Positions 26,279 through 33,568 of a stretch of 64,000 bases of DNA are shown one piece after another (within the stretch, counting starts at the first letter, position 1; every line of letters starts with the position of its first letter). Made by a program: the position numbers and the translations under genes. Under the pieces are notes generated by a model. That model was not told the origin of the DNA, made no database searches, and saw only the letters and a program-made list of their open reading frames with translations. Location of the stretch: contig JACPOV010000008.1 of assembly GCA_016191325.1 (NCBI GenBank), positions 248,001 to 312,000 on the forward strand, in the 5' to 3' direction. This DNA comes from Candidatus Dependentiae bacterium. Lineage in GTDB: Bacteria; Babelota; Babeliae; Babelales; JACPOV01.

Positions 26279-26282
26279 TCAT

Positions 26283-26501
26283 TTATTGCTTTGCAATCCA
26301 TTCTTCTATAGCGCTTATTGTACCATCAATATTTCTGTATTCATGACGGACCACTTCTTGAAGCTGACCATTGAATATTCGAAGATTTTCATTCACATAA
26401 ACAATCTGATTTCCCGACTGTTCCATTGAAAGTAATGCTGGCTGGAGCATGGTTACGATTGCTACAAAAAGTAGGGCAATCGATATTTTTAATTTCTTCA
26501 C
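26283..26501 (-). CDS. small secreted protein, array member 1
   Basis: 72 residues, GTG start with AGGAA upstream. Signal peptide ends ALLS-MEQ. The mature core NENLRIFNGQLQ...DGTISAIEEW shares the family pattern: Asn-Leu-Arg, then x-Asn-Gly-x-Leu-Gln, then Asp-Gly-Thr and a terminal Trp. Shortest of the family. Function unknown. Confidence 0.7.
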   Translation of the reverse strand: MKKLKISIALLFVAIVTMLQPALLSMEQSGNQIVYVNENLRIFNGQLQEVVRHEYRNIDGTISAIEEWIAKQ

Positions 26502-26546
26502 TTTCTATTCCTATCTGTTACTTGTAAATTCTGGACGTAACAAAAG

Positions 26547-26804
26547 TTAGAATGAACGGCCAGGATAATTTACTTGAGGCAGTGTTTGAGATGGTGCAGG
26601 AACCCAGATTTGTTCATTAGTTACTGTACCATCATCGTGATACGTATCGAAACTATAGAGGTTTTCTAGTTGACCATTAACTCTTCTTGAGGTCTCGGTA
26701 ACATATTGAATATGCGGCGTTTGCTCCATTGAAAATAATGTTGGTTGTGGCATTAAGGAGAGCGTTAAAAGTACAGCGAAAAGTGATACGTTTAATTTAT
26801 GCAT
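26547..26804 (-). CDS. small secreted protein, array member 2
   Basis: 85 residues from ATG 26804; the longer frame to 26846 overlaps the neighbour and adds a Lys-rich stretch before the signal. Signal peptide ends TLFS-MEQ. Mature part: RRVNGQLENL, HDDGTVTNEQIWVP. Same layout as the other array members; poor RBS. Confidence 0.68.
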   Translation of the reverse strand: MHKLNVSLFAVLLTLSLMPQPTLFSMEQTPHIQYVTETSRRVNGQLENLYSFDTYHDDGTVTNEQIWVPAPSQTLPQVNYPGRSF

Positions 26805-26820
26805 AGTTTTATCTTTCTTT

Positions 26821-27138
26821 TTATTCAAAATTATTATTATTTTCATCTGAGATAGATTCCAAGTTCATGGTGTCGGAAGGTTCTTCAGGCTTTGTTATAT
26901 TTACCCATCGATAATCACTCGATATAGTGCCATCAGCAAGAGTCCATTGCGAACCAGTTCTCATTTGAAGATTTCCGGTCGCCCTTACTTTTCTGAGGTT
27001 AGGATTGATATATTGGAATTCCCCTGTGTTCTGGGGTTGTCCAAAGTTCTGTTGGGGCGCCATTGAAAATAATGACGCTTGCGGCATTAATGATAAAGCT
27101 GTAATAATCGTAAAAAGCGATAGATTTATTTTTTTCAT
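26821..27138 (-). CDS. small secreted protein, array member 3
   Basis: 105 residues, RBS AAAGGAAT. Signal ends SLFS-MAP. Core: NPNLRKVRATGNLQMRTGSQ, LADGTISSDYRWVN, then a Pro/Glu/Asn-rich tail ending in several Asn. Clear paralog of members 4 and 5. Confidence 0.72.
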   Translation of the reverse strand: MKKINLSLFTIITALSLMPQASLFSMAPQQNFGQPQNTGEFQYINPNLRKVRATGNLQMRTGSQWTLADGTISSDYRWVNITKPEEPSDTMNLESISDENNNNFE

Positions 27139-27181
27139 TTTATTCCTTTGTAAGTCTCATTGATCGACTAGATATAGGCTT

Positions 27182-27445
27182 TCAATGAGATTGCTTTTTC
27201 AACGTAGAACATGGCGCCGGGATTCTGGTTGCATTTACCCATTGATACTCAATAGTCGTAGTGCCATCTTCCAGTAACGTCGGACTTGGAACTCTCATTT
27301 GCAATCTGCCGTTAACTGTTCTTAGATTTGCATTATGATATACAATAGATTGGTTTGTAGATTGCTCCATTGAAAACAATGCTGATTGCGTCATTAACGA
27401 TAGTGTTATGAGAATCGCTAAAAGCGATAGATGTAATTTCATCAT
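27182..27445 (-). CDS. small secreted protein, array member 4
   Basis: 87 residues from ATG 27445 (a second ATG at 27442 gives the more usual MKL start). Signal ends ALFS-MEQ. Core: NANLRTVNGRLQMRV, LEDGTTTIEYQWVN, PAPCS. Very close to member 5 in this core, indicating recent duplication. Contains one Cys near the C-terminus. Confidence 0.72.
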   Translation of the reverse strand: MMKLHLSLLAILITLSLMTQSALFSMEQSTNQSIVYHNANLRTVNGRLQMRVPSPTLLEDGTTTIEYQWVNATRIPAPCSTLKKQSH

Positions 27446-27474
27446 GGTGTTCGCCTGAGTTTTAGACAAATGAT

Positions 27475-27777
27475 TTATCTATTAAATTGTTCGTCCTGGA
27501 ATCGGGTGTATCGTACTATTGGTGACGCGCACGGTTCTTCAATTCTGTTGATTGGTAACCATTGATAGTCGATAGTCGTAGTACCATCAGCGAGTGTTCT
27601 TCGATTCTCAATTCTTATCTGAGGTTTTCCGTTTACCGTTCTTACTTTTTCGCTTTTATATACGATGTTATCTGTAGACTGGGTTTGGCCGGTAGGCAGT
27701 TCCATCGAAAAAACTAATTGAGGCATTACTGCTACTGTTATAAGAATCGCCATAAGCGATAGATTTAATCTCTTCAT
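27475..27777 (-). CDS. small secreted protein, array member 5
   Basis: 100 residues, RBS AAGGAA. Signal peptide ends LVFS-MEL. Core: SEKVRTVNGKPQIRIEN, LADGTTTIDYQWLP, EEPCAS. Closest to member 4; separated from it by only 29 nt. Confidence 0.75.
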   Translation of the reverse strand: MKRLNLSLMAILITVAVMPQLVFSMELPTGQTQSTDNIVYKSEKVRTVNGKPQIRIENRRTLADGTTTIDYQWLPINRIEEPCASPIVRYTRFQDEQFNR

Positions 27778-28036
27778 GCAAGTTCCTTGTGTTACAAAAT
27801 TTGCTTTGTTTAAATTGTTTATCTACAACTAATTATATCATAAAAATACATATTGAATCGATAGTTTTGACTTCGAGCGGTGAGTAAAATCGTAGAAAAT
27901 CGGCCCATTGCCAATCTTTTCCTTTTTTTGAAAAAAAGGGGGATTTGAAAACGTATCGAATGAAATCTATATAAAGAACATGAAATAGAGCTTTGATCGG
28001 TTTACTTGCGCAAAAAGAAAAATGAAATGAATTAGT
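27778..28036. other. intergenic within the small secreted array
   Basis: No gene seen. CGAGCGGTGAGTAAAAT near 27872 may be a decayed piece of the dispersed palindrome, and a T7/A7 inverted repeat lies near 27930. The downstream end is the strong hairpin at 28037-28077. Confidence 0.4.
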
Positions 28037-28077
28037 TAAAAAAGTAGGCTAGAGAAAATCTCTAGCCTACTTTTTTT
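28037..28077. terminator. strong bidirectional terminator
   Basis: Perfect 13-bp stem AGTAGGCTAGAGA / TCTCTAGCCTACT around AAA, extended by A6/T6 to about 19 bp. Terminates the 28133 gene on the minus strand. Confidence 0.9.
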
Positions 28078-28132
28078 GAAATTTACCGATTTTCGGGAAG
28101 ATCAAGGTCCAGGACGCCCGATTGAATATTTA

Positions 28133-28489
28133 TTATTGGTCTTGTAGGCGAGATGGCTCTACCTCATTTTCTGAGAATAAAGGTATTTGGGGCACTGGTT
28201 GCCATTCAGATGGCCCTACCTCATTTTCTGAGAATAAAGGCATTTCGGGCGTTGGTTGCCATATTGTTCTAATTTCTATTTCGCCATCTGGTAGTTTTAC
28301 TTCTCTAGTATCTACTTTAAAATAATATTTTTTATCAATTTTTTTTGTTTCTAACTCACCTGAACGCACGGCTTGCGCATATTTTTTCCATGCTGGAGTT
28401 AAAGATCGCTGTTCCATTGAAAAAGCTGGTTGTGGCATTAATGATATTGTTATAAGAATCGCCATAAGCGATAGATTTAATTTCTTCAT
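28133..28489 (-). CDS. small secreted protein, array member 6, with internal repeat
   Basis: 118 residues, RBS AAGGAA. The signal peptide (MKKLNLSLMAILITISLMP...FS-MEQ) is almost identical to that of member 5. The mature part differs: TPAWKKYAQAV, then DTREVKLPDGEIEIRTIW, then two tandem 19-residue units containing PLFSENEV. The DNA repeat has a 57-nt period and begins at 28151 and 28208. Same exported leader with a new C-terminus. Confidence 0.75.
   Translation of the reverse strand: MKKLNLSLMAILITISLMPQPAFSMEQRSLTPAWKKYAQAVRSGELETKKIDKKYYFKVDTREVKLPDGEIEIRTIWQPTPEMPLFSENEVGPSEWQPVPQIPLFSENEVEPSRLQDQ
28151..28262 (-). repeat. two in-frame 57-nt tandem repeat units
   Basis: Units starting at 28151 and 28208 differ at only a few positions and encode a 19-residue peptide repeated twice at the end of array member 6. 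Confidence 0.85.
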
Positions 28490-28683
28490 AAAATTCCTTA
28501 CGTTACAAAATTTGTCTTATTTGAGTTGTTTTATCTACTAGTAATTATACAGCAATGAGCCTTCTTGCCGCAATGCTTATTGGATCGATGTTGTGAGAAA
28601 AGATGCCTCATTTTATAAGTGTATAAAAATAGTAAAATCATCTGGCTGTTTTTAAAAATTAAATGGGGATTTATTTAAGAAAA

Positions 28684-28707
28684 AAAGCACCCGGCTAAGA
28701 GTGCTTT
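28684..28707 (-). terminator. terminator for the 28747 gene
   Basis: Stem AAAGCAC/GTGCTTT with a 10-nt loop, followed on the minus strand by a T-run. Confidence 0.65.
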
Positions 28708-28746
28708 AGGAGGTTTTTAATAAGCGTAAATTCTTATTCAGATTAA

Positions 28747-29022
28747 TTATTTTTTTTCTTCCAAAGAGGGCGTAGTTTCGGTTGTTGGCTTGATTGGATC
28801 GTTTGCAGTGTCTTTCAGCCTAGTTCTATGGGCTTCGGGTAGAGGATACCATACCATTCTTTCGTGATCTCCAGAGTTTAATGATATCGTTATGGTTCGT
28901 ATATAATGACCTGGCACCCCATTTTTATAGACGACACCTTTCGGATAATCTAAATAATCAAACATCGGCAAGGAGGTTGATGATGCGGTTAACAAAGAAA
29001 GGAGGAATGTACATGTTTTCAT
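28747..29022 (-). CDS. small secreted protein, array member 7
   Basis: 91 residues. Short signal (MKTCTFLLSLLTASSTSLP-M). Mature part: VVYKNGVPGHYIRTITISLNSGDHERMVWYPLPE, an array-like NG...W-P pattern, then a Thr/Glu/Lys-rich tail. More divergent than members 1-6. Confidence 0.6.
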   Translation of the reverse strand: MKTCTFLLSLLTASSTSLPMFDYLDYPKGVVYKNGVPGHYIRTITISLNSGDHERMVWYPLPEAHRTRLKDTANDPIKPTTETTPSLEEKK

Positions 29023-29067
29023 AAGAATCGTTTTAAGTTTATAGGTTTAAAGAATAATGGTGTGATT

Positions 29068-29412
29068 TTATTTTTTTTCTTTTTCAGAAGCGTCACTCTG
29101 ATATCTTACGAGGGGATGTTTGATGCGGCCAAAAGGCTCTGGGCATCTGCCATTTTTATCTTTAGGGACGAGATTTTCAACGTCTACCCATTTTATTGAG
29201 ATAACCTGCGCGCCATTTTCATCTTTGGAAAGAGTGGACATCTTTACGAATAATCTACCATTCTCTTCTTTTTTTTCTGGATCTGATGCGACCAAATCAA
29301 AGAAGTTCTTCCATTCTTCACTTGGTTCAGGTTCCATAGCGCTTATTTTTATGTTTGGTATGAAAGATGCTCCTATGATAATCGCAAAAAATAATGCATT
29401 AATCTTTTTCAT
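29068..29412 (-). CDS. small secreted protein, array member 8
   Basis: 114 residues, RBS GGAGACC. Signal ends KISA-MEP. Mature core EEWKNFFDLVASDPEKKEENGRLF, IKWVDVENLVPKDK, CPEPFGRIKHPL. A clear pair with member 9 (same PEPFG...IKHPL block and EW-x-x-FF-x-LV start). Confidence 0.72.
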   Translation of the reverse strand: MKKINALFFAIIIGASFIPNIKISAMEPEPSEEWKNFFDLVASDPEKKEENGRLFVKMSTLSKDENGAQVISIKWVDVENLVPKDKNGRCPEPFGRIKHPLVRYQSDASEKEKK

Positions 29413-29445
29413 AATGGTCTCCTTTGATTTTTGTTTTTAAATAGA

Positions 29446-29850
29446 TCATTTTTTGTTCTCGGTCGGTGGCATTGTCTGCATCAATGCTTCTTTTCCGTGA
29501 ACAACCATTGATTCTATGCGAATATGTTTAGGGCCTTTTGTTTTCTTTTCTTCTAGCGGATGTTTTATGGAGCCAAACGGTTCTGGGTATTGGCTATCTT
29601 TGTCTTTAGGTGCGAGATTTGCAACGTCTTCCCATTTTTTTGAGACCACCAAAACACCCCTCTCATTTTTTGATCTAGTTACTAGCTCTATAAAAAATCT
29701 ACCATCCTCTTCTTTGTGTTTTTTGCTCGAGCCGACTAAGTTAAAGAAATCTCGCCATTCTTGACTAGGTTCCATAGCGCTTAATTTTATGTTTGAATCG
29801 AAAGATACTGCTATGATAATCGCAAAAAATAATGCATTAAACAGCTTCAT
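29446..29850 (-). CDS. small secreted protein, array member 9
   Basis: 134 residues from ATG 29850; the longer frame runs into umuC and lacks a signal. Signal ends KLSA-MEP. Core: QEWRDFFNLVGSSKKHKEEDGRFF, KWEDVANLAPKDK, PEPFGSIKHPL. Close tandem paralog of member 8 with a longer tail (ESMVVHGKEALMQ). Weak RBS. Confidence 0.7.
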   Translation of the reverse strand: MKLFNALFFAIIIAVSFDSNIKLSAMEPSQEWRDFFNLVGSSKKHKEEDGRFFIELVTRSKNERGVLVVSKKWEDVANLAPKDKDSQYPEPFGSIKHPLEEKKTKGPKHIRIESMVVHGKEALMQTMPPTENKK

Positions 29851-29923
29851 AATAATTTCTTTCGTAACGATATTTTTTATTAAGTATATACTCAAATAAA
29901 TATGTGCTGAAGAATAAGCAGAC

Positions 29924-31201
29924 CTAAATCTTAATGGTGAGTAATTCGTGCCAATTAGTGGTATACGCAGGCGATCTTTTCTCTTGCTTATTTTTCCATT
30001 CTTTTTTAAGACCAGCAGAAGCATAGGCAAGTTTATTTTTCCCCATCTTAGCATTAACTCTATCGATCGTTTTCATCAGGGCTGCTTGCTTTTCAAGATT
30101 TGTTGGCAGTTGATAAAAAGTATTCATTTGCAGCGCATCTTGAGGAACTAAATCGTCAATAATGATGCCAACTTTTTTGTACGTAAACCCTTTATGGAAT
30201 AACGATTGCAAACAAGCGGTTCCGGCCGCCAGCAGATCGGGCGTGTAAGAAGTGGCAAGCGGTAGCTGCTGAAATGCGGAGCGATAGATGCGCGTGCTAT
30301 CTTGATATTGTGTGTATGAAACGAAGACGATCAGCTGCTGCGCTTTCATTTTTTGCTTGCGCAATTTTTCTGCAGCGATGCTCAAATGAGTAGCAAGGCC
30401 CTCGTGGAGCTCTTTAAATTCGGTAACGTTTCTGCCAAATAAGCGTGAAACGGTGAGCGATTGGCGGGGCTCTGGCTGCGTGTGCAGATCAAAGCAGGGC
30501 GTTCCGCGCAATTCAGTTAACGTGCGCAATCCATTAATCGTTAAATTTTTACGAACCCAACGTTCATCGCAATTGATAAAATCAAATACGGTACGAATAC
30601 TTCGAGCGTATAATTTTTCTGCATAGCGAGAGCCGATTCCCCAAATATCACGCACATCAATTAACTTAAAAATGTTATCTGCATCGGGATGGTTCGTGAT
30701 ATCAAAAACACCATCATTTCTTTTTTTTGCAATATCGCCCGCAATCTTTGCAAGCGTTTTTGTTGGGCCAATGCCGATAGAAACCGGAAGCCCAATATCT
30801 TGCTTGATTTTATTGCGAACATGCTGAGCATACGAGGTATAATGATGTCCATCGTAAAAATCGGATGCGGATGGGAAATATATAAACGCTTCATCGACCG
30901 AATAGATCTCAATATCGGTCGAGCATTCGGTCAGAATCGCCATCACGCGGGAGGACATATCTCCGTAGAGCGTGAAATTAGATGAATAGACCTGTACCTT
31001 ATTGCGTATTAAAATATCGCGGCATTCCCATGCTGGTTGGCCCATTTTGATGCCAAGTTTTTTTGCTTCGTTTGAACGCGCAATAATGCACGCATCGTTA
31101 CTTGAAAGAACGACGACCGGCTTTCTATTCAATTTTGGATTAAAAACCCGTTCGCAGGAGACAAAGAAATTATTGCAGTCGACGAGTGCAAAACGATTCA
31201 T
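29924..31201 (-). CDS. umuC: UmuC-like Y-family DNA polymerase
   Basis: 425 residues, near E. coli length (422). Y-family palm: FALVDCNNFFVSCERVF (catalytic Asp), IYSVDEAFI (catalytic Asp-Glu), then thumb GIGPTKTLAKIA and HhH-like DIWGIGSRYAEKL. The C-terminal little finger and UmuC tail are present. Translesion polymerase activated by processed UmuD. The umuD gene lies 80 nt upstream on the same strand. Confidence 0.97.
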   Translation of the reverse strand: MNRFALVDCNNFFVSCERVFNPKLNRKPVVVLSSNDACIIARSNEAKKLGIKMGQPAWECRDILIRNKVQVYSSNFTLYGDMSSRVMAILTECSTDIEIYSVDEAFIYFPSASDFYDGHHYTSYAQHVRNKIKQDIGLPVSIGIGPTKTLAKIAGDIAKKRNDGVFDITNHPDADNIFKLIDVRDIWGIGSRYAEKLYARSIRTVFDFINCDERWVRKNLTINGLRTLTELRGTPCFDLHTQPEPRQSLTVSRLFGRNVTEFKELHEGLATHLSIAAEKLRKQKMKAQQLIVFVSYTQYQDSTRIYRSAFQQLPLATSYTPDLLAAGTACLQSLFHKGFTYKKVGIIIDDLVPQDALQMNTFYQLPTNLEKQAALMKTIDRVNAKMGKNKLAYASAGLKKEWKNKQEKRSPAYTTNWHELLTIKI

Positions 31202-31254
31202 AGTTTATTTACTTTATTAATGTATTGCATGATGCGCATATTTTCTTGGGGCCC

Positions 31255-31283
31255 CCAAAAATGCAAAGCATTTTTGGTTTTTT
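31255..31283. other. hairpin between umuD and umuC
   Basis: Perfect 10-bp stem CCAAAAATGC / GCATTTTTGG around AAA with T6 on the plus strand, overlapping the umuD stop. On the minus (coding) strand it is followed by a G/C run rather than a T-run, so it may weaken umuC expression without fully terminating. Role uncertain. Confidence 0.45.
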
Positions 31284-31740
31284 ATACGCTGTGAATAACA
31301 TTCGTCACGACGCCCCAGATTTCAAAATCGGCGTCTTTTTTTATCTCGATCGGTTTATAATTCGGATTTTCAGGTATCAACAAAATAGTTTCTTGATTGA
31401 ATTGAATCCGTTTTACCGTGAATTCATCATTTAAACGCACCACCACAATTTTATTATTGGTAGGGGTGAGAGATCGATCAACAATTAAAATATCGTTTGA
31501 ATGAATGCCAGCATTGATCATCGAATCGCCCATCACTTTAATAAAAAAGGTAGCGGTTGGATGCTTAATCAATAATTCATTCAAATCCAATGAGCGCTCC
31601 ACAAAGTTTTCAGCAGATGAAGGAAATCCTGCTGAAATGAGTGACTCTGCAAAAGGAATTTTTAGAGGATGGGAGCTATCGGCAGAAAAAACGGAGATGA
31701 TTTTTAAATTTTCTTTTATAGAATTATTTTGATTTATCAT
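31282..31740 (-). CDS. umuD: UmuD-like S24 family protease
   Basis: 152 residues. LexA/UmuD peptidase: self-cleavage site Ala-Gly in SAGFPSSAE (about 37-38), nucleophile Ser in MGDSMINAGI, catalytic Lys in the VVRLNDEFTVKRI strand. Auto-cleaves on RecA filaments to give the active polymerase subunit. Longer N-terminus than E. coli UmuD (139). An inverted repeat GAATATA...TATATTC (31742-31748 / 31766-31772) just upstream could be an operator; it is not the E. coli LexA box. Confidence 0.93.
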   Translation of the reverse strand: MINQNNSIKENLKIISVFSADSSHPLKIPFAESLISAGFPSSAENFVERSLDLNELLIKHPTATFFIKVMGDSMINAGIHSNDILIVDRSLTPTNNKIVVVRLNDEFTVKRIQFNQETILLIPENPNYKPIEIKKDADFEIWGVVTNVIHSV

Positions 31741-31866
31741 TGAATATACCGATGTTTTTTAATTTTATATTCTTATGATAATGAGTATTGGCAGGTAAGT
31801 AAAGCGGTTGCTGGTGATAGAAAAGCTGCAAAAATTTCGCCGCTCTCAATTCATAAATTCGGACAT

Positions 31867-33555
31867 TTATTTTTTTTCTATAAGATTTTGTACTTGTTCG
31901 GGTAATTTCTCATAATTTGGTACCAAATCTTTATTGAGCCGTTGTAATCCGGTCGCCTTTGCAATCATAAACGTAACGAGTTCTTGAAGGGATAAAGATT
32001 CTAAGAGGAATCTATTTGTTTTCCAAATTAAAACGTCATAAGTACGTCCATGTACTGGCCGTTTTTTTGGTGTATTCAATCCCATACCACCAACTTTCAT
32101 TAGACCAAGTGTCGTTTTGGCGAGGACAATGACGCTGAAATCTTGGTTGGCAGATTTAACTGAATAATTTTTTGGTAACTCTCCAATCGTTTCTATTACA
32201 TCATGTGCTAAGTCCCAGCTGCGAATATCCTTTTCTGATGCAAAGATAAGATTTTTATTATCCGGAGAGAAACGCATAATGGATGTTTTTTCTTTTCGCT
32301 CTAGGGTTTTTTTGCTTGCTAAATCTATAACCATTAATGTTGAAGGCATGCTAATTGCTAGTTTGTTGCCCATTTGATTGAAAATAAGTTCAGTTGCTGA
32401 TTCAGGAATACTTATTGTTTTAATCGATTGATTTTTATTAATATCCCAGAGTGTTATGGTATTTTTTGAAGAAAGAGCAATGAAATTATCGTCTGGGCTT
32501 AGAACCGCAGGTTTCTCAAATCCAGGAATTTGGATGACAAAGTAAAAGGTTTCTAAGTCCAAAATTTTAATGGCCGGAGTATCATCATCCATTTTTGAAG
32601 CGAGGATAAGCTTTTTGCCTGTTGCATCAAAGGAGAGCGGATAAGCGCGAAGGCTAGCAATGGTATTGATTTTATTTGTTTCAAGATTAATTATACCGAT
32701 ACCTGCTTCAATTCCCGAACAGATAATATTATCGTTCACCGGGTTAAATAGTATTTCCTGGGTAGCATCTGTTGTAAAAGTATCTAACTTTAATCCCGGC
32801 TTTGTTATATCATAGATAGTGCCTTCGCGTGAGGTAACAGCAAGTCTTGTTCCTGCATTATTTAGTGCAAAAGGCGATTTATATCCTTCTAAATATATTT
32901 CGTCCAAGCTTTGAGTTCCTTTGTAGGAAGAGAGAGAAGCGATTTTTTTTGCTATTTCTTTTTGCATTGCTGGTGAAAGATAAGAAAGTAGCTTAGTGAT
33001 ATAGCTTGGCTGATTATTTAAATCTTCTAATATTGAAGGGTCTTGTAAATTTTTTGCGACTTCTTGTTGTGCTACATCCAGAAGGATGGGTATATCTAAA
33101 TATTCTGCTGTTTGGAGAGTCAGCAATACATCAAAAAATTTCTTACGTTCAATTTTTTGTTTTAAATATGCGGCATTTGTTAATGACATTTCATCGCCGG
33201 CGACTAATTTAAGTAAATCATCTATTTGGTTCGTTGTGAGAGGTCCAAAGGTTAGTTTGTTTCCGGAAGTGAAAAAATCAGGATGATCCTTCTGACTATT
33301 TTTAAACGTTATCGAGTTATCGATAATAGATTTAAGCCCTAAATAATAGATCGAACTCTCCTTAGGGATGGTAATCGTTGTTACTCCGTTCTCACTAAAC
33401 GCTTTGAGCGGCTCGTAACCACTTTCTAAGTTTTCTCCTGGTGGGCAGCTTTCAATGAGCTCATCCTTTTGACGCTTTTCGCTTGGAAGGAAGCTTGCAT
33501 TAATTGTCGCAGTAAATAGGCAGAGAAAAATAACCAGAATATTATTTTTTTTCAT
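31867..33555 (-). CDS. secreted BTB/Skp1-like + beta-propeller protein, paralog 3
   Basis: 562 residues. Signal peptide ends TINA. Residues ~55-175 read like a BTB/Skp1 domain: ITIPKESS, LKSIIDNS, KLTFGPLTTNQIDDLLKLV, then LLTLQTAEYLDIPILLDVA, matching the Skp1 pattern L-x-x-x-x-x-A-x-YLDI-x-x-LLD. Residues ~225-515 form propeller blades with WD-like ends (ITLWDINKNQ, IRSWDLAHD) and SPDD turns. A ~45-residue helical C-terminal block (LQELVTFMIA, NYEKLPEQ) is shared by all paralogs. Last of three tandem genes; gap 13 nt. Domain calls are by eye. Confidence 0.75.
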   Translation of the reverse strand: MKKNNILVIFLCLFTATINASFLPSEKRQKDELIESCPPGENLESGYEPLKAFSENGVTTITIPKESSIYYLGLKSIIDNSITFKNSQKDHPDFFTSGNKLTFGPLTTNQIDDLLKLVAGDEMSLTNAAYLKQKIERKKFFDVLLTLQTAEYLDIPILLDVAQQEVAKNLQDPSILEDLNNQPSYITKLLSYLSPAMQKEIAKKIASLSSYKGTQSLDEIYLEGYKSPFALNNAGTRLAVTSREGTIYDITKPGLKLDTFTTDATQEILFNPVNDNIICSGIEAGIGIINLETNKINTIASLRAYPLSFDATGKKLILASKMDDDTPAIKILDLETFYFVIQIPGFEKPAVLSPDDNFIALSSKNTITLWDINKNQSIKTISIPESATELIFNQMGNKLAISMPSTLMVIDLASKKTLERKEKTSIMRFSPDNKNLIFASEKDIRSWDLAHDVIETIGELPKNYSVKSANQDFSVIVLAKTTLGLMKVGGMGLNTPKKRPVHGRTYDVLIWKTNRFLLESLSLQELVTFMIAKATGLQRLNKDLVPNYEKLPEQVQNLIEKK

Positions 33556-33568
33556 TTTTTACCTTTGT

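Noticed and set aside
31742-31772. LexA box upstream of umuD
   Set aside because: The inverted repeat GAATATA...TATATTC does not match known LexA operators; left as a possible operator only.
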